Source: Lampris incognitus (taxonomy: Eukaryota > Chordata > Actinopteri > Lampriformes > Lampridae). Taken from it: a stretch of DNA of 64,000 nt. The stretch is from contig NC_079211.1 in NCBI RefSeq assembly GCF_029633865.1, positions 142,684,085 to 142,748,084 of the forward strand. Direction: 5' to 3'. The notes under the pieces were generated by a model. It saw only the letters and a program-made list of their open reading frames with translations. It was not told where the DNA came from and searched no databases. This document shows positions 40,001 through 49,633 of this stretch, piece after piece. Position numbers and translations under genes: made by a program. Each line of letters begins with the position of its first letter. Position 1 is the stretch's first letter.

Positions 40001-42084
40001 ACACACAGAGTGGCGGCTGAAGAAATGTTACTTCTGCATTTTTTCCCATCCTGCTATCCTTCCTCCAGGGGCAGCCAGGAGCAGTGGGCAGCCCTCTCCT
40101 CAGGCGCCCAGGGGACCGACTCCAGGTGGACATCCATGTCGTGGTCAGGGACAGGACAGGAGAGTGTTCTGCATGTTTTTATTTGGATTCGTTTTGATGT
40201 TGGAGGAAACCCACCTGAGCATGGGGAGAACATGCAGAGTACACACAGATAGACCCCTAGTCTAGAGATAACCCATCTGAGCATGGGGAGAACATGCAGA
40301 GTACACACAGATAGACCTCTAGTCTAGAGATAACCCACCTGAGCATGGGGAGAACATGCAGAGTACACACAGATAGACCCCTAGTCTAGAGATAACCCAC
40401 CTGAGCATGGGGAGAACATGCAGAGTACACACAGATAGACCTCTAGTCTAGAGATAACCCACCTGAGCATGGGGAGAACATGCAGAGTACACACAGATAG
40501 ACCTCTAGTCTAGAGATAACCCACCTGAGCATGGGGAGAACATGCAGAGTACACACCGATAGACCTCTAGTCTAGAGATAACCCACCTGAGCATGGGGAG
40601 AATATGCATGCAGAGTACACACAGATAGACCTCTAGTCTAGAGATAACCCACCTGAGCACGGGGAGAACATGCAGAGTACACACAGATAGACCTCTAGTC
40701 TAGAGATAACCCACCTGAGCATGGGGAGAACATGCAGAGTACACACAGATAGACCTCTAGTCTAGAGATAACCCACCTGAGCATGGGGAGAATATGCATG
40801 CAGAGTACACACAGATAGACCTCTAGTCTAGAGATAACCCACCTGAGCATGGGGAGAACATGCAGAGTACACACAGATAGACCTCTAGTCTAGAGATAAC
40901 CCACCTGAGCATGGGGAGAACATGCAGAGTACACAGATAGACCTCTAGTCTAGAGATAACCCACCTGAGCATGGGGAGAACATGCAGAGTACACACAGAT
41001 AGACCTCTAGTCTAGAGATAACCCACCTGAGCATGGGGAGAACATGCAGAGTACACAGATAGACCTCTAGTCTAGAGATAACCCACCTGAGCATGGGGAG
41101 AACATGCAGAGTACACACAGATGGACCTCTAGTCTAGAGATAACCCACCTGAGCATGGGCACAGGAGAACATGCAGAGTACACACAGATAGACCTCTAGT
41201 CTAGAGATAACCCACCTGAGCATGGGGAGAACATGCAGAGTACACAGATAGACCTCTAGTTTAGAGATAACCCACCTGAGCATGGGGAGAACATGCAGAG
41301 TACACACAGATAGACCTCTAGTCTAGAGATAACCCACCTGAGCATGGGGAGAACATGCAGAGTACACACAGATAGACCTCTAGTCTAGAGATAACCCACC
41401 TGAGCATGGGGAGAACATGCAGAGTACACACAGATAGACCTCTAGTCTAGAGATAACCCACCTGAGCATGGGGAGAACATGCAGAGTACACAGATAGACC
41501 TCTAGTCTAGAGATAACCCACCTGAGCATGGGCACAGGAGAACATGCAGAGTACACACAGACAGGCCTGGGGAGAACATGCAAATTCCCCAGTGCCAACA
41601 CTGCCCCAGGTGGGAATCGAACCCAGGACCTTCTTGCTGTGAGGCAGCGGTGCAAGCACTGTGCCACCGTGCCAACATTAACATATTCCCCTATATCCTT
41701 CTTTTTTATTTAACTCAAGCACTTTAAGAACATGCTCACACATACATATATTTTTGTCTATGCTCTTTACAGAGTAACGACAGCCAGTAGAGTTTACTCT
41801 ACAACACAACATTTGCGATAGTCTTTGGGGCACAATAACACAATTTACTGCCAATAGAAAAACAAACTGACGGCCTTAGTGGTGATGGGAGTCGATACAA
41901 CAGTGGCCTGAGACATTGTGTTTACAGGGTGTGCGTGACTGAGTATCTACTTATTTATTTTTTCCCCCGAAATGACCTCTCTTTTTTAGCGAGTGATGGG
42001 GTTTTGTCAGCCGGCTGCTCAAACAACAATTGAATTGGTAACGGTGAAAACCAGACTTCTGTGGAGGGGTCGGGTGAGAGTGTT
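30925..42084 (-). CDS. pebp4: pebp4, phosphatidylethanolamine-binding protein 4, last two coding exons; probably disrupted
   Basis: Exon 42084 to about 41966 encodes HSHPTPPQKSGFHRYQF, matching human PEBP4 APSPPAHSGFHRYQF, the PEBP-family HRY region. The final exon 31016-30925 encodes GNWDPQALIKRFDLG..VQFLTRNHKD and stop, matching human GSWKMDRFLNRFHLG..TQFMTQNYQD. PEBP4 is a secreted or lysosomal PEBP-family protein linked to lipid binding and MAPK signalling. Location and orientation next to egr3 match human. After QF the reading frame of the first exon is lost: the next family-like residues (QLLFEQPADKTPSLAKKER) lie in the +1 frame, and a GT donor is missing where phase demands it. A cryptic AG|GTCATT donor at 41976 would keep an open frame with altered residues. 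The N-terminal exons (signal peptide, DPDAP motif) are not in the window or not found. Confidence 0.82.
31190..31345 (+). mobile_element. SINE 3' fragment (GGTTAAATGCAGAG type)
   Basis: GTTGGTCCCCGGGTGCTGCA..GGTGGGTTAAATGCAGAG..AATAAAGTGTATTC, ending in a TATTC repeat, matches the 3' part of a widespread fish retroposon. It begins about 170 bp upstream (in pebp4 sense) of the terminal exon. Confidence 0.55.
32739..32766. repeat. (GAA)n microsatellite
   Basis: About nine GAA units. Confidence 0.9.
33786..34070 (+). mobile_element. tRNA-derived SINE, copy A2 (internally deleted)
   Basis: The full tRNA-like head is present: A-box-like TAGCGTAGCGG and B box GGTTCGAATCC. The body lacks about 120 bp in the middle relative to the 42.7-kb copy, joining CTCTGGTCGGTCAG directly to the 3' part before the GGAGAAAAAGGGGGG tail. 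It lies in the pebp4 intron. Confidence 0.75.
35115..35240 (+). repeat. interspersed repeat fragment (AGAATCAG..CTTTA.TGGCC type)
   Basis: AGAATCAGGATCGGCTTTACTGGCC followed by a CACACGAGGCATTTGACTC-like segment and A-rich tail. It matches the sequence inserted at 49.06-49.2 kb. Confidence 0.5.
36010..36560 (-). repeat. diverged interspersed repeat
   Basis: Text such as CTGGAAGACTGTTGCGAAGC, AAAGCCTTGTAAGTCACGATC and GTCCGGGCGTGAGGAAATG matches a family widespread in fish genomes. The ORF fragments over it carry no gene. Confidence 0.45.
39715..39968. repeat. interspersed element with telomere-like CCCTAA core
   Basis: GTGGGGCCCCCTCATTGAC, then about 100 bp of degenerate CCCTAA/CCTAACC, then CGGGGCCCCATAAAACGGCC and a GGGGACCAAATGTCCCCATTAGG palindromic end. 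GGGGCCCC motifs flank the core on both sides. It is a dispersed fish repeat rather than a true interstitial telomere. Confidence 0.6.
40040..41682 (-). mobile_element. SINE family B copy expanded by the minisatellite
   Basis: Left of the array is GGAGGAAACCCACCTGAG; right of it GGGGAGAACATGCAAATTCC, GGGAATCGAACCCAGGACC and GCACTGTGCCACCGTGCC are the tRNA-related head in reverse orientation. The 62-bp unit is an altered version of the GGAGGAAACC..GGGGAGAACATGCA segment of this SINE. Confidence 0.7.
40205..41560. repeat. 62-bp minisatellite, about 22 copies
   Basis: The unit contains TCTAGAGATAACCCACCTGA, GCATGGGGAGAACATGCAGA and GTACACACAGATAGACCTC. Most units are 62 bp; variants are 60 bp (one CA lost), 66 bp (extra ATGC, near 40600 and 40790) and 68 bp (GGGCACAGGAGAAC, near 41150 and 41526). 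The array is bounded by SINE family B sequence on both sides. Confidence 0.95.
41966..42084 (-). pseudogene. pebp4: pebp4 penultimate exon with apparent frameshift and lost donor
   Basis: A strong acceptor (TATTTCCTCTTGCAG; AG at 42086-42085) opens the exon in phase 1. The frame is good to TTC at 42034-42032, then family-like sequence continues only after a +1 shift (CAATTGTTGTTTGAGCAG reads QLLFEQ). The expected junction after CGG-G at 41966 is followed by GGAAAA instead of GT. Restoring one C and a GT donor would yield a normal 120-nt phase 1-1 exon. It could also be spliced at 41977/41976 as a 108-nt in-frame exon with 18 altered residues, or the lesions could be sequence errors. Confidence 0.65.
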
Positions 42085-42712
42085 CTGCAAGAGGAAATAC
42101 AGAAGCACCTTGAGCGTAGAGACTAATGACCAACACTATGCAGTAATATACCTGAGTATTATTAACCAGCATGCAGATCTGGGAGTGGGCCAAAGACCTA
42201 ACGCCTCTTTGACTTGCTATTCTAATCTTTCCTATGTCAAAGTGTTACGATTACTCCCTCCCATTTATAAACAGGGAGTGCGTGTTGCACGACAGGACAG
42301 GCCCAGGGGAGCGATGGACAGCGCTGAAGAAGGCTGTCCCATTTCTCCAGCAAGTCTATTGTTTAAGAGCACTACCAGCTAATCAGAATATAGTCAAACA
42401 ATTGTAAGGTCACAGCAGTCATTAGAAATTCCCTACTGACCAGACAGCGTTGCGCCTTTCACTTCTGCTCTCCTCAGCTCACTACCCTGTTCATTCAAAA
42501 ACACGTCAATCCATCAATCGCGCATTCTTTAGCCGTTCGCCACATTTCTAATGGCGAAATGTCATGCAAGGCACAGAAAGAAGGAAACATGAAATGACGG
42601 AGTGCAGAAAGCGAAGGGTAAGAGGAACAGAGATGGGCCAGAGCAGATAGGGTTAAGATCAGAGACAGAAAGTGGAGCACATAGGAAAAGGCAACACTGA
42701 AAAGGTCTTACG

Positions 42713-43131
42713 GGGGCATTCGGGTGGCGTGGCGGTCTATTCCGTTGCCTACCAACACGGGGATCGGCGGTTCGAATCCCCGTGTGACCTCCGGCTTGGT
42801 CGGGCGTCCCTACAGACACAATCAGCCGTGTCTGGGGGTGGGAAGCCAGATGTGGGTATGTGTCCTGGTTGCTGCACTAGCGCCTCCTCTGGTCAGTCGG
42901 GGCACCTGTTCGGGGGGGGGGTACTGGGGGGGGAATAGCGTGATCCTCCCACACGCTACGTCCCCCTGGCGAAACTGAAAAGAAGCGGGTGGCGACTCCA
43001 CATGTATCGGAGGAGACATGGGGTAGTCTGCTGCCCTCCCCGGATCGACAGAGGGGGTGAGCAGTGACCGGGACGGCTCGGGAGAGTGGGGTAATTGGCC
43101 GAATACAACTGAGGAGGAAAAGGGGGGGGGG
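42713..43131 (+). mobile_element. tRNA-derived SINE, copy A3 (full length)
   Basis: The head has TGGCGTGGCGG as A box and GGTTCGAATCC as B box, followed by the full body including the GTGGCGACTCCACATGTATC segment and the GAGGAAAAGGGGGGGGG tail. This is the most complete of the four copies. Confidence 0.78.
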
Positions 43132-43599
43132 TCTTAAGCGTTGTAGCGGTGCTGTTGATTCTGCAGCCTTAGTCAGAAGGAGCTTCACCATGAGTCTTTC
43201 TCCTTGTTTTCAGGTGATGAAGATGGGTAGATCTGAGTGCTCTAGTAGGAACATATTTTGGCAATATGTCGCTTACATACTTTGGGGCAACTCCGTGAAT
43301 GTATTTTCAAATGAATAAAGGAATCTTAAAACTTACTTCTCATACTGACTGGTGGGCCAATGCGGGGACTTTAAAACCAGTGTTAACCACGAGCCCTGTC
43401 CTCGATCCAAGCTGACATTTTCTCGGCAGTATTCTGCATGAATTTTTCCGTGGTTGGCCGAATGTGTGCTTAAGCCTTCTTGATCAAACTGGGGTTTTTT
43501 TTGGTTTTTTTTTTTTTTATTTAGCAGAGAGAGAAATGGCCTGCCTCTCTTATGAGTGGCTCAGTGTTTAGAAAGATAAAAAAACCTTGGACCGGAGTC

Positions 43600-44470
43600 A
43601 AAAATGCAACTGCTCCGCACCGTCGTAATAGCAGCTCTTCTATACGGTGCAGAATCCTGGACCCGAACAAAAGCTATGGAGAAAAAAACACGAGCCTTTG
43701 AACTGAGAGCACACAGAAGAATGCTGCAAATCCCATACGCAGCGCACGTCACCGACACTGAAGTGCTGAGCAGGGTTAAGGAAGCTGCTGGTCACCGTGA
43801 GAGTTTACTGACGATGGTAAATCAAATCAAATCAAATCAATTTTATTTGTATAGCCCAATATCACAAATTATAAATTTGCCTCAGTGGGCTTAAGAGCAA
43901 CACAACATCCTGTCCTTAGACCCTCTCATCGGTTAAGGAGCAACTCCCTTAAAAAAAAAACCTTTAAAAGAGAGAAAAAATAGGAAGGAGCCTCAGGGAG
44001 AGCAACAGAGGAGGGATCTCTCCCCCAAGACGGACAACGCGCAATGGATGTTGTGTTTACGCAATTTACACAATACAACATCGAAGGAGGATAAACAGAA
44101 TTATAATGGAATTATAAAATGTATGAGGAATATGATGCGCAGGATGCCAAGCAGTGTCCAGACGCCAATGGTAAAAAAAAAAAAAAAAAAAAGAGGAAGG
44201 AAATTAAACCGGTTTGGGCACGTTTGCCGAACGGAAAGGACACTGGCAAAGGACATCCTGCAAGGCCTGGAAGAAGGGTCTAGGAAGAGAGGGGGGCCGA
44301 GAAAACCCTGGGTAAACAACACCGGAGAACGGCTACAGATGAGCGTAGTGGAGGCGGGGAGAGCTGCGGTGGAGAGGGAACGGTGGAGGAGACTTGTCGA
44401 GGCATCAGCTGTGCTCCCGCGACCTCCATAGGTTACGGAACTGATGATGATGATGATGATGATGATGATG
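43600..44470 (+). mobile_element. LINE reverse-transcriptase C-terminal fragment, interrupted
   Basis: Protein pieces VVIAALLYGAESWT, RRMLQIPYAAHVT, NRFGHVCRTERTLAKDILQG and RERWRRLVEASA match the C-terminal region after the RT domain of non-LTR retrotransposons. The element is 5' truncated and ends in a GATGAT repeat tail (44430-44470), then GGGG. A 346-bp insertion splits it at 43822-44167. Confidence 0.75.
43822..44167. mobile_element. 346-bp insertion nested in the LINE, with 8-bp target duplication
   Basis: ATGGTAAA occurs at 43814-43821 and 44168-44175. Removing the insertion and one copy rejoins the LINE frame as LLTMVKKKK..RGRKLNRFGHV. The insert starts with AAATC repeats and TTTTATTTGTATAGCCCAAT, a widespread fish repeat. 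The 8-bp duplication would fit a hAT-type element, though no clear terminal repeats were found. Confidence 0.65.
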
Positions 44471-45044
44471 GGGGTTTAGACCCCAGTCAAACATAAACCC
44501 AAATTTCCTTTTCTTAGATTTCCTCATTTGCTTGCTGTCTGAGACAAGGGAGGATCTCTGGGCTGGCCAGGGGTGGCCGAGTCAACCCTCAATAAAGACC
44601 TGCTCGCCCCTCCTGCCACCACAAGTTTTGATGAAAAAGAAAACAAATGTGATCAGATCACATGACCATAGGCCCTTCATGATAACCCCTTATTGCTCTC
44701 AGACCTGCATTCCTACAATCCCTACAACAGACCTTAAAAGTAAAGGCCCTTGTATCTAGATAAGTATACAGGCATGTAGCTAGATATAGTATTTCATTAC
44801 TGCACCATATAGATGTCTGCAAAGCAGAGCAAATACCATACAGTAACACGGGACACTGCAAAGCTGGCATGAGCACCGTTATTTCATTCCGGATATCAAA
44901 TAGAATTTTTATTCTATTATACTCAAATAGTCATTTGCATGAATTTACCAAATTATGTCTTCTCTGCTTGACTGCACATTTGTGTCTGCCGCAGCTCCGC
45001 TGTCAAGAATATACTCCAGAGTTTAAGAACGATTTCAGCCTTCT

Positions 45045-45335
45045 TCTTCTTCTTCTTCTTCTTTCAGCTTGTTTTCTGTTTCTCAGGGGTCGCCACAGGA
45101 GATTTTACAGTTTCCATTGGCGCCATGTGAGGGCACAGCACCAATGGCGGTCGTTGTTAACCCGGGGCCTCGACCGATCCGGTACGGTCTTGTCCATCCG
45201 CATACTGATTTGGCCAAAATTTTACATCGGCTGCCCTTCCTGACACCACCACTAACCCTATGGACAGGGCCACAGGTAAAGCGCTGGATGCCATACTCAG
45301 TATTCATGGACTTGCGCCCATGCCTGTCACCCTTT
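45045..45335 (+). repeat. interspersed repeat (GGGTCGCCACAG type)
   Basis: (TTC)n, then TTCTCAGGGGTCGCCACAGG, a GATTTGGCCAAAATTTTACATCGGCTGCCCTTCC-like segment and ACACCACCACTAACCC. It matches a well-known fish retroposon family. The ORFs over it are not genes. Confidence 0.6.
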
Positions 45336-46920
45336 TAAGAATGATTTGAGTTGCGACCCCTCAAATATCACCAGTCCCTCTTCGGCAATCCGACTCACAA
45401 GTTTTCTGCACATGCCACTGGTCTGAGATGCAATTAATGAGGGAATAAACAGGACTATAATGGTCTGGCATCAGTCAAACCTGAACTGGCAAATAGAAGA
45501 TGTGGGAAGATTTCCCATTGGGTCAGTTCCCTGCTCACCCCACCGTAGCCATCACCTTTTGGGAATCTATACAAGTGGTTTTCAGAAGTCTGGTGGTGTC
45601 ATTCAGCTAACTGGTACTGTTTGGTCATCATGGTTAGAACAAACTTGTTATGTGGCCCACATAGGAGGATCACACTTACACTGCCTAAGCTACGTGTCCC
45701 CACAGTAGCATGATCTTTTAACCCTGATCTGGGCCTTGTGCTCCCACAGCTCCGTCTTCAGTGCTTGAATCAGCAACCACTACACCATATTTTTTACAGA
45801 GCCTTAGGCTGGAGAATCAATTTCATTCCCTGGCAAAATATTTTGTCTGAGTATGACCCTACGTCCAATCCCGCTGGGGAGAGCTACATCATAATATATC
45901 ATGTTAAGAGGCTCTAGTATGTAAAACCCTGACAGGAAAAAAAAAAGAGAAATGAATAGAAAATAAGGGGCCAAGGCAGGGACTGGGAGAACGCCACCGT
46001 TTGTCACTGGGTGTTTGAAACCCCCTGGCTTACAGGGCGCTTGACCTAAGTTAGCCGGGCTCCCATCAGAAGGTCTCGGCTTAATAGTGTCGATGCTAAA
46101 TATGCAAAGCATCTGCGATATCTAATACCTGGAGACAAAGACAATTCCCAGGTATATTAAGTCAGCGAGTGGATTTCGAGATAGCAAATTCCCATATTAT
46201 TAATTGTACGTTAAACTTCCCTGTTGCCTAGAAACAGGAATTGTCTCGTCTAATATAAAAGGGCACATATTTTTCATGACCATCTCCTACTGTATATTTA
46301 TCATGGTTAATTCTCATATCCCTACGAAGCACTAAGTAAGGCACCACACTGCAAATAGCACGTGGAATGTTTATCTAACAGACTTTCCTGCTGTACTAAG
46401 ACTGCATCCTGGAGTGGGAGGAACAGGTCTAAATATGTTGTCTGTGAAAGTGCCCAAAACCCACTTGAGGTAAGCGCTGAAGTCCCCTTCACAAGCATCA
46501 AATTTGGTCTCAGCACTGATGCCCCCTTTCCGTCACACACAGGCTCCCCCCGCAGGGGGCCAAAGGAACAGCAACAAAAACAACAAGACAATAACCATAC
46601 TGAGCGCTGCTTGTTTGACGGAGGAGAGCAGAAATAACAAACCAGTTAATATCCCCCTGCTCATGCTTTTGACTGGGAACATTTCAGCATATGCAAGTAA
46701 GCAATGCTAAACACAGACGGCAGTTTATGGCAAACTCGGATGTCTGCTACCGGGTTGTACAAACACTTGAAACTTTAGACATATTGAGTAAATATGCTGG
46801 CACTATCTAAACTTGGACTTTTTTAAAGGAGGAAACAATAGACTATGGAGCAGAAAACACAATTTAGTCCACCCATATCTATTATTTGATCCAAATCAAA
46901 AAATAATTTTTTAAAGTTTG

Positions 46921-47085
46921 CACCGGTTTCCTCCCACAGTCCAAAGACAGGTAGGTCGGCCGTACAAAATTGGTGGTGGCCCGTCCAGGGTGTCCCCCCG
47001 ACTGCTGGGATAGGCTCCAGCATCCCCGCGACCCTGAGAGCAGGATAAGCGGTTCGGATAATGGGTAGCAAATGGATGGATGATC
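46921..47085 (+). mobile_element. SINE family B, 3' part
   Basis: CACCGGTTTCCTCCCACAGTCC, then GGCTCCAGCATCCCCGCGAC and GGATAAGCGG, ending in AATGGATGGATGA. Confidence 0.7.
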
Positions 47086-48075
47086 CAAACCCTCCATTCA
47101 ATATTTGATTTCGTTTTCCCTCGACGTCTCGCTTTAAATGCATGATTAAGAAAAATGAGGATGTGTCAAACAACTTGTGGTCGTTGCGTTTTGCTACATT
47201 CTGGGTGTATGTCGAGACTGTAGGCTCAGGGCAACATGAGAAGGGGGCTATTTGAAAAGAGGACACCCCTCTTATTGGAAAAAGGCGCCGTTTGAAACAA
47301 TAGGAGGAGACTGGCAGGAAGTAGACCTTGGCTGTTCGGTGTCCACATGGATTCAACCGAGTCATTATCGAACCATAGTTGTGTCAGTACTACTCTGTTG
47401 GCATGTGTCGCTAGAATAGTTGCAGCAACTTCCAACGCCACTCAGCAACACAGCAGTCAGGTTCGATCGCACCGTTTTACCTTATGAATGCATTTTAAAA
47501 GGTGTGGGGGGGGGGAGGGCAAGTGGCATATTAGCACCCTTTCTTTATCGCTCTGCCCTTGAGAAGAGAACCGCTCCTTTTTACACAAAGTGTAACAATG
47601 GTCATCGCTGGATAAAAACAGAACAATCAGCAAATACCAACTGACAGAGCCCATGAGGCCTAAGCTACTGGAGGTCACAGCTTTCAGCAGCTTATCAGTA
47701 GCGCCGGTTCGTGGTGCCTCCTCCACGTGGCAGAAGGGGGGGGCCGTGTAAACGATCTGGCTGCATAACCTGATTCGACACGTTTGAGACCTTTCACAGC
47801 TTTCAAACAACAGTAATAAAAAAAAAAATAAGTGTATACTTCCTCCTACTCCTTTTCGAACACGTAACAAATAATCTGATGCGTATGGAGATTTGTTCGC
47901 CGAGTTTAACGTGCGGATTTGTTGACCACTTCAGATTATCGGCGATGGCTTATCTGTACCTTATATCCTGCTTATTTACATGTTCGAAATAAATCATCAT
48001 TCACTCGTCATTCGAGATCCTAGTTCACCATGGCTTGTTGTATTAAGTTGACGCGCTCACGTAAGGGCTCGGGGC

Positions 48076-48089
48076 GTAGCCATGGTAAC
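48076..48089. promoter_or_regulatory. RFX X-box, perfect match
   Basis: GTAGCCATGGTAAC fits GTNRCC-N2-RGYAAC exactly. It lies in a short CpG-containing stretch (48040-48110). RFX factors use such sites in ciliary gene promoters. Confidence 0.45.
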
Positions 48090-48333
48090 GGAGCGCCATG
48101 TTGTTGAGGCGGGGTTGGGAAATAATATAGTTTAAAACCTGCACAACTGCAAATTCTCCTTTTTTCCCCATGTAGAAATGCTGCAACAGTACAACATACC
48201 TTACTCTATGTTGTCGTACTGGGATCCCGTCACTGCGGCACCTGGGACTTAATATTTTGTCACTCGGGTACAAAGAAACAATGCTCACACATTGACCGAT
48301 ACAAATTTGAAGATTAGTTTGAAATATGATTAC

Positions 48334-48395
48334 TTGCATCTTCATCCACTGATTGGCGAGAAAGGCTTTATTTAGAATGGCCAGAGTCCTAAAGC
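48334..48395 (-). CDS. possible next exon of the same unidentified gene
   Basis: The acceptor TTTGGCTGTAACAG (AG at 48397-48396) and donor ATGCAA|GTAATC bound 62 nt. Only one frame is open, and it fits phase 1 from the 49.6-kb exon: FRTLAILNKAFLANQWMKMQ. The frame stays open to a stop at 48043 if the donor is not used. Speculative. Confidence 0.2.
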
Positions 48396-48412
48396 CTGTT
48401 ACAGCCAAACAC

Positions 48413-48426
48413 ATTGCCATAGCAAC
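48413..48426. promoter_or_regulatory. RFX X-box, one mismatch
   Basis: ATTGCCATAGCAAC; reverse complement GTTGCTATGGCAAT. It is 324 bp from the perfect X-box. Confidence 0.35.
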
Positions 48427-48795
48427 AGGTAGTCAACATTTGAGTCGGCAACTCACATTTCCCCACAGCTCAGTGCTGTTATTGCTCACTCTACATGGAC
48501 CCCTTTTTTAATTTTCTCACAACATAATAAGCATCAGAATAGTATGACAGTCATTTTGGTGCAATTTGCTCAAAAACTGGGGGAAGCAGAAAATGTTATA
48601 CTTACAGTACAAATTATGTAAGACACCGGCTGCGGACTCGCCGTTTGACACATCTGAACACCATTTCAAACATTGTGGTGTCCAGTATCTAAAGAATGCC
48701 CATGTCAATTTTGGCAGCATTTGAATGAGGACTTGTGGAAATATAGATGTTAATCAATTTTGCACATTTTGAAAAATATAGTAACGGACTTGTGA

Positions 48796-48900
48796 TGCCC
48801 CGTGATGGCCTAGTCGCCGGTCCAATGACTGCTGGGATAGGCTCCAGCATCCCCATGACCCTGAGAGCAGGATAAGCGGTTTGGATAATAGATGGATGGA
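48796..48900 (+). mobile_element. SINE family B, 3' fragment
   Basis: GATAGGCTCCAGCATCCCC..GAGAGCAGGATAAGCGG and a GATGGATGG tail. Confidence 0.7.
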
Positions 48901-48919
48901 GTATGACAGTATATCGCTG

Positions 48920-49310
48920 CCAACATTTACAAGCGCAAATGAGATCCACGCGAGGTTGCTTGCGTGAGCAACACTGTGACCCGCGAGGAGAAAAACCATG
49001 CTTTTAGCACGCAGAATCCTAAAGAGCGCGTGACTGTAATCCTCAAGCTCACGACTATCAGAATCAGCTTTATTGGCCAAATGTGTCTATTCACACTCTG
49101 TTTGAATACTTCTAGCACTTGCATACATCACTCACACAAAAAGAAGCAAACAAAAACACAAGAAATAAATGGAACGGCAAACAAAACATTGGAGGCAAGC
49201 ATTGGAGGTAACCTATCATTGCTCCCCTGCTTGCAAAACTTTAACCTGCTTGCTCAAGAGTGGTTTTTCTTTTTGGCAGTAAGTGGGTGGACCCAGTCAC
49301 CATTGAATCT
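48920..49310. repeat. inverted repeat pair, copy 1
   Basis: GCGCAAATGAGATCCACGCG..GCGAGGAGAAAAACCATGC..AGAGCGCGTGACTGTAATCC and GTGGGTGGACCCAGTCACC are reverse-complement counterparts of blocks in the 50.5-50.95 kb copy. It is interrupted by an AATCAGCTTTATTGGCC element at about 49058-49200. Confidence 0.65.
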
Positions 49311-49366
49311 CTAAATATAATTAGTTACAGTCCTCATCTTTTATGATTTGCCAGTGTGTGTGTGTG

Positions 49367-49498
49367 GGCCCTGTGATGGCCTGGTGGCCTGTCCAGGGTG
49401 TCTCCCCGCCTGCTGCCCAATGACTGCTGGGATAGGCTCCAGCATCCCCCGTGACCCCGAGTGCAGGATAAGCGGTTTGGATAATGGATGGATGGATA
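49367..49498 (+). mobile_element. SINE family B, 3' fragment
   Basis: GGCCCTGTGATGGCCTGGTGG..GGATAATGGATGGATGGAT, the same 3' unit. Confidence 0.7.
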
Positions 49499-49583
49499 AA
49501 CTAAGTCTTATGCTGAAATCACAACAGGCAAGATTTGATTTTCATATCTGATTTCCAGATATTTCCATGATATCTATACTTAC

Positions 49584-49633
49584 TCTTGGCCTCTGTGGAA
49601 GATGTCGAACTGGTTGATGACATCTTTGTTTGT
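49584..49633 (-). CDS. candidate small coding exon of an unidentified minus-strand gene
   Basis: 50 nt bounded by a T-rich acceptor (TTATCCTAATTTTAG) and a consensus donor (AAGA|GTAAGTA). An ATG in good context (AAAGATGT) opens MSSTSSTSSTEAK and ends in phase 1. A possible 5'UTR exon upstream ends AAAATAAG|GTAAAT at 49969, near a promoter-like segment at 50.0-50.15 kb. Another frame is also open across the exon. No family was recognised. Confidence 0.3.

Larger units (their letters stand above)
31017..41965 (-). other. pebp4: pebp4 last intron (about 10.9 kb)
   Basis: The flanking phases match (1/1), so no exon needs to lie inside. It contains a (CA)n at about 31046-31079, a SINE-tail fragment, (GAA)n at 32739-32766, SINE A2, two copies of repeat fragments (35.1 and 36.0-36.5 kb), a telomere-like element and the 62-bp minisatellite. 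The parts 32.1-32.8 kb, 36.6-37.1 kb and 38.2-38.9 kb are complex, non-repetitive, rich in ATTA/TAAT words, and could be enhancers; conservation was not testable. The 217-codon plus frame at 37454-38107 is attributed to high GC content. Confidence 0.65.

Noticed and set aside
40205-41560. CRISPR-like array
   Set aside because: The units are contiguous and near-identical with no unique spacers; it is a minisatellite in a vertebrate genome.
45804-46112. 102-codon minus ORF (DVALPSGIGRR..)
   Set aside because: No domain or splice support; the neighbouring sequence looks noncoding.
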